Assembly (NCBI GenBank): GCA_002782605.1
Contig: PFIF01000254.1
Coordinates: forward strand, 1 to 8,468
Source: Deltaproteobacteria bacterium CG_4_8_14_3_um_filter_43_13
GTDB taxonomy: Bacteria > Desulfobacterota > UBA8473
DNA length: 8,468 nucleotides
Direction of reading: 5' to 3'
The notes under the pieces are model-generated. The model was not told where the DNA came from. It ran no database searches and saw nothing but the letters and a program-made list of their open reading frames with translations. Made by a program: the position numbers and the translations under genes. Each line of letters begins with the position of its first letter. Positions within the stretch are counted from its first letter, which is position 1. Positions 6,618 through 8,468 of the stretch are shown here, one piece after another.

Positions 6618-7187
6618 ATAAATAAATAACTCGGTATACCAGTCGGTCTCAAAGTCCCACAGAGAAACAAAGAATAACACATAATCGAGAAAAAATGGAA
6701 GTCTTATAGGATCCAGTTTTGCCTTTATCCTCACATAATATTTATTGTTCTTTTTTAAAGAACTCATAGGTATAACAGTAATCCCATCCACCTCTGCCAT
6801 TGCCTTTTTGGCTTCTAAAAAATCTTTTAAAATTACCTCTTTTTTATCTTTTGAATTGAGAGTAACCGTGAATTCATTCCTCAGGTTATTATAAACAACA
6901 GTGTGTCTGACAGTAACCGTTGCAAGGGTTTTATCAAACCAGAAACTACGAGGGTGATATAAATTAATAAAAAACGTAAAGGTAGTTGAGATACCATTGA
7001 GGATTGCCTCTTCCATTTTTTTGGTAAAACAGCCCTCCACAGAGAAGTAGACCAGTAGGTCCTTCGGTGTATTAGTTACAACTACATCCTTAATTATTGC
7101 TTTTTTACAAAGGGCATTTGCTGGGAGGGAAAGAACGACTAGCAGTATAATGCTTACAAAAGCTAGGGCGTAACGTGAGCATTTCAT
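6600..7187 (-). CDS. Secreted DUF4390 domain protein
   Basis: The protein has 195 residues and unknown biochemical function. It starts with a Sec signal peptide: a basic MKCSRY head, hydrophobic core at about 7-22, and probable cleavage after ANA at 26. The rest fits DUF4390: a beta-rich start (IKDVVVTNTPKDLLVYFSVEGCFTKKMEEAILNGI, in pieces from 31), the conserved FFINLYHPRSFWFD region (72-85), TVRHTVVYNNLRNEFTV (92-108), and the closing LDPIRLPFFL...FETDWYTELF block (158-188). DUF4390 genes are commonly found next to ntrY-ntrX, so it may act in the same envelope signalling pathway (inference). ATG at 7187 is chosen; a TTG lies one codon earlier. A weak GAG is at about -10. The last codons (IYGLSPN-stop) lie inside the right arm of repeat cassette B, so the natural C-terminus may have been replaced. 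Confidence 0.85.
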   Translation of the reverse strand: MKCSRYALAFVSIILLVVLSLPANALCKKAIIKDVVVTNTPKDLLVYFSVEGCFTKKMEEAILNGISTTFTFFINLYHPRSFWFDKTLATVTVRHTVVYNNLRNEFTVTLNSKDKKEVILKDFLEAKKAMAEVDGITVIPMSSLKKNNKYYVRIKAKLDPIRLPFFLDYVLFFVSLWDFETDWYTELFIYGLSPN

Positions 7188-7267
7188 CAAGATATCTCAT
7201 TGGTATTATTAAGGCTTTTTGAACAAAACAAGTCTTCTTATTGGCCTCTTTTATAGCCCATAATCAG

Positions 7268-8308
7268 TTAAAACGCAAGTTTAAATTTGGTGCTCCAAAC
7301 ACCTTGCGGAGTAGTTATAATTGTACTGGAGGTATTCAGGCATATAGAATTTGAGCCGTCTTTTTTTGCTTCTGCGGGAAGCCTCGACCGGCGGCAATTT
7401 AAGGACACGATCCAGGGGTTAATGGAGCACAAGGTATTTATGCACCTGTCTTTTTCAGCCCAAAATGTATTTAGCCAGTCCTGGAATAGTTCACGGAATT
7501 CCATGTCTTGGGAATAATCCCCTATAATTTCTTTATGTATTGGAAACGATTGAACCCTTACCTTAATTTCGCTGACTTTACCGCAGAGAAATGCCCAGAA
7601 GCTGTTAGTCCCCTGGGGATACACAATGGTTACGTCTAAAATACGATGCAGTTGCTCCCCCATAGCAGCAAGAACAAAAGCAATGCCCCCGGCTCTGGGT
7701 TTTAACAGGTTGGCATACGGCGATTGTTGTTTACTGTGTTTCTCCGACGTGAAACGCGTCCCTTCCAGAAAGTTCATAATAGACACAGGGGTCGTCTTAA
7801 ACTTTTCGCAGGCTTTCCGGGTTATCTCCATATCCTTGCCCCTGAGATGTGGACGCTTTCGAAGCTGGGTTTCGGAATAACGTCTCATGATTGGAAAATC
7901 CAATGCCCAGCAGGTAAGTCCTACAATCGGTACCCAGAGCATTTGTTTCTTCATAAAGAATTTCAGAAACGGGATCTTACGGTGAAAGATATTCTGCAAA
8001 ACGAGGATGTCAACCCATGACTGATGATTGGCTACCACCAGATACCATTCATTTGGGTTCAGGTCTTCAATTCCACTGATATCCCAGCTAACTTTGTGCA
8101 TAAGCCGGAGATTGAGCTTATTTAAATAAACCCAGTTGGTAACCACGCCGTTTATTATTCTGTTACAGAGCTTACGCCAGGCATTGATAGGCACGATCAG
8201 CTTTAAAAGCGCTACCGGAATCAGTTGAACCGGGACTAAGATCGTATTGATAAAGTACATAAAGATCGATAAAACCCCACGAACTAAACCTGGCAAGAGA
8301 CTCAGCAT
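7268..8308 (-). CDS. YihG-like 1-acyl-sn-glycerol-3-phosphate acyltransferase family protein
   Basis: The protein has 346 residues and belongs to the PlsC/LPLAT family, which transfers acyl groups onto lysophospholipids at the inner membrane. A hydrophobic N-terminus (about 8-40) should anchor it. The catalytic motif is NHQSWVD (94-100; His95 and Asp100 form HX4D). EGTRFTSEKH (182-191) is the glycerophosphate-binding block, and PRAGGIAFVLAAMG and DVTIVYPQG follow. The order and wording (WYLVVANHQSWVDI, LKFFMKKQMLWVPIVGLTCWALDFP, RGKDMEITRKACEKF) resemble E. coli YihG, which ends near a WLN.LW.EKDR motif; here that is WLNTFWAEKDR (278-288), and about 58 unmatched residues follow. ATG at 8308 is chosen for its AAAGGAGAG site. 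The frame stays open to 8431, but the upstream part is read from insertion-sequence DNA. It is the first gene of the minus-strand series, 80 bases before DUF4390. Confidence 0.9.
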   Translation of the reverse strand: MLSLLPGLVRGVLSIFMYFINTILVPVQLIPVALLKLIVPINAWRKLCNRIINGVVTNWVYLNKLNLRLMHKVSWDISGIEDLNPNEWYLVVANHQSWVDILVLQNIFHRKIPFLKFFMKKQMLWVPIVGLTCWALDFPIMRRYSETQLRKRPHLRGKDMEITRKACEKFKTTPVSIMNFLEGTRFTSEKHSKQQSPYANLLKPRAGGIAFVLAAMGEQLHRILDVTIVYPQGTNSFWAFLCGKVSEIKVRVQSFPIHKEIIGDYSQDMEFRELFQDWLNTFWAEKDRCINTLCSINPWIVSLNCRRSRLPAEAKKDGSNSICLNTSSTIITTPQGVWSTKFKLAF

Positions 8309-8317
8309 TATTTTTTT

Positions 8318-8326
8318 CTCTCCTTT
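8318..8326 (-). promoter_or_regulatory. Ribosome binding site of the acyltransferase gene
   Basis: Minus-strand AAAGGAGAG ends nine bases before the ATG at 8308. It decides the start over the longer open frame reaching 8431. It lies only about five bases from the presumed edge of the insertion sequence. Confidence 0.75.
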
Positions 8327-8357
8327 AACATTGACAAACTGGCAAAAAGCCTCGCTA

Positions 8358-8373
8358 TGCCGACGCATCGGCA
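8358..8373. other. Short hairpin in the insertion-sequence leader
   Basis: TGCCGA (8358-8363) and TCGGCA (8368-8373) are perfect inverted repeats around CGCA, giving a six-pair stem. It ends five bases before the transposase ATG. It might hinder translation of the transposase or transcription entering from outside, as hairpins do in several insertion sequences (inference). A TATAAT at 8375-8380 follows at once, but no -35 box is properly spaced from it. Confidence 0.5.
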
Positions 8374-8378
8374 CTATA

Positions 8379-8468
8379 ATGGAAAGTAACTGGAAGAAAT
8401 TTCCAAAGCAATTCAAGGTCGATGCTGTCAAGCTGGTTACCGAGCAGGGCTATAAAGTATCAGAAGCC
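8379..8468 (+). CDS. IS3-family transposase OrfA, N-terminal part (cut by window edge)
   Basis: Thirty codons are visible from the ATG at 8379 to the end of the window with no stop. The start MESNWKKFPKQFKVDAVKLV, followed by TEQGYKVSEA, matches the classic opening of IS3-family OrfA (HTH_Tnp_1 domain: [YF]..eFK.eAVkLv.e.G.svseaA), which forms the first helices of the DNA-binding helix-turn-helix. OrfA normally has about 90-110 residues and, by -1 frameshifting, makes an OrfAB transposase with a DDE core; those parts lie outside. No ribosome binding site is evident; a hairpin lies directly upstream. Confidence 0.8.
   Translation, partial: MESNWKKFPKQFKVDAVKLVTEQGYKVSEA

Larger units (their letters stand above)
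8332..8468 (+). mobile_element. Left end of an IS3-family insertion sequence (partial)
   Basis: The segment contains the start of an IS3-type OrfA reading away from the acyltransferase gene. IS3-family ends begin with TG, and a candidate edge TGACAAACTGGC starts at 8332, 47 bases before the transposase ATG, a normal leader length. The edge is a guess because the other end and any target duplication lie outside the window. Confidence 0.55.

Noticed and set aside
7191..7267. Promoter for DUF4390 (TTGTTT with AATAAT on the minus strand)
   Set aside because: Spacing is only 15 bases and the -35 match is poor; too weak in A+T-rich DNA to list.
7268..8308. Horizontal transfer of the acyltransferase judged from G+C
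   Set aside because: Two sampled 60-base lines are 50% G+C against 23-28% in sampled lines of ntrY and DUF4390, but mutase lines are also near 50%, so composition does not single this gene out.
8331..8380. TTGACA at 8331 and TATAAT at 8375 as a promoter
   Set aside because: The boxes are 38 bases apart, and the TATAAT overlaps the transposase start codon.
8309..8431. 41-residue N-terminal extension of the acyltransferase
   Set aside because: It reads antisense through the IS3 OrfA start, and a good ribosome site supports the ATG at 8308.

Overview
The window looks like a chromosomal stretch of a Gram-negative, sigma54-using bacterium with fairly low G+C. It carries an NtrY/NtrX two-component pair with a DUF4390 gene upstream, a stand-alone methylmalonyl-CoA mutase catalytic subunit, and intergenic DNA rich in short-period repeats. 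This mix is familiar from Deltaproteobacteria-, Nitrospirota- or candidate-phylum-type genomes (inference; no marker gene here fixes the taxon).

All complete genes lie on the minus strand, so transcription runs from high to low coordinates. From the right edge: the first 30 codons of an IS3-family OrfA transposase (plus strand, cut by the window edge); a YihG-like PlsC-family acyltransferase (7268-8308); a secreted DUF4390 protein (6600-7187); a 239-base gap holding a decayed repeat cassette (copy B); ntrY (4126-6360); ntrX (2741-4117), which follows ntrY almost without a gap; methylmalonyl-CoA mutase catalytic subunit (1024-2685), 55 bases further on; a 300-base gap holding a second cassette (copy A); an HNH nuclease gene (127-723); and two short-period tandem arrays (3-108).

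DUF4390, NtrY and NtrX probably form a signalling unit at the cell envelope: NtrY is a four-helix membrane sensor kinase, and NtrX is a sigma54 activator with an intact GAFTGA loop. The mutase may be co-transcribed with ntrX. It must work with a cobalamin-binding partner subunit that is not in this window.

The most interesting feature is the pair of related inverted-repeat cassettes at 748-968 and 6441-6617. Each is bounded by GGATTC-rich inverted repeats and contains the broken start of a small gene (MLKNYK.LK...). Copy B also keeps what looks like its C-terminal end (ALIKSLENKHLNP-stop), directly joined to the start. These ends resemble the four-helix-bundle (S23/23S rRNA intervening-sequence, Avd-like) protein family. 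The two sites therefore look like internally deleted, MITE-like relics of a mobile four-helix-bundle gene cassette. One sits next to the HNH gene; the other has inserted between DUF4390 and ntrY and appears to supply the last codons of DUF4390.
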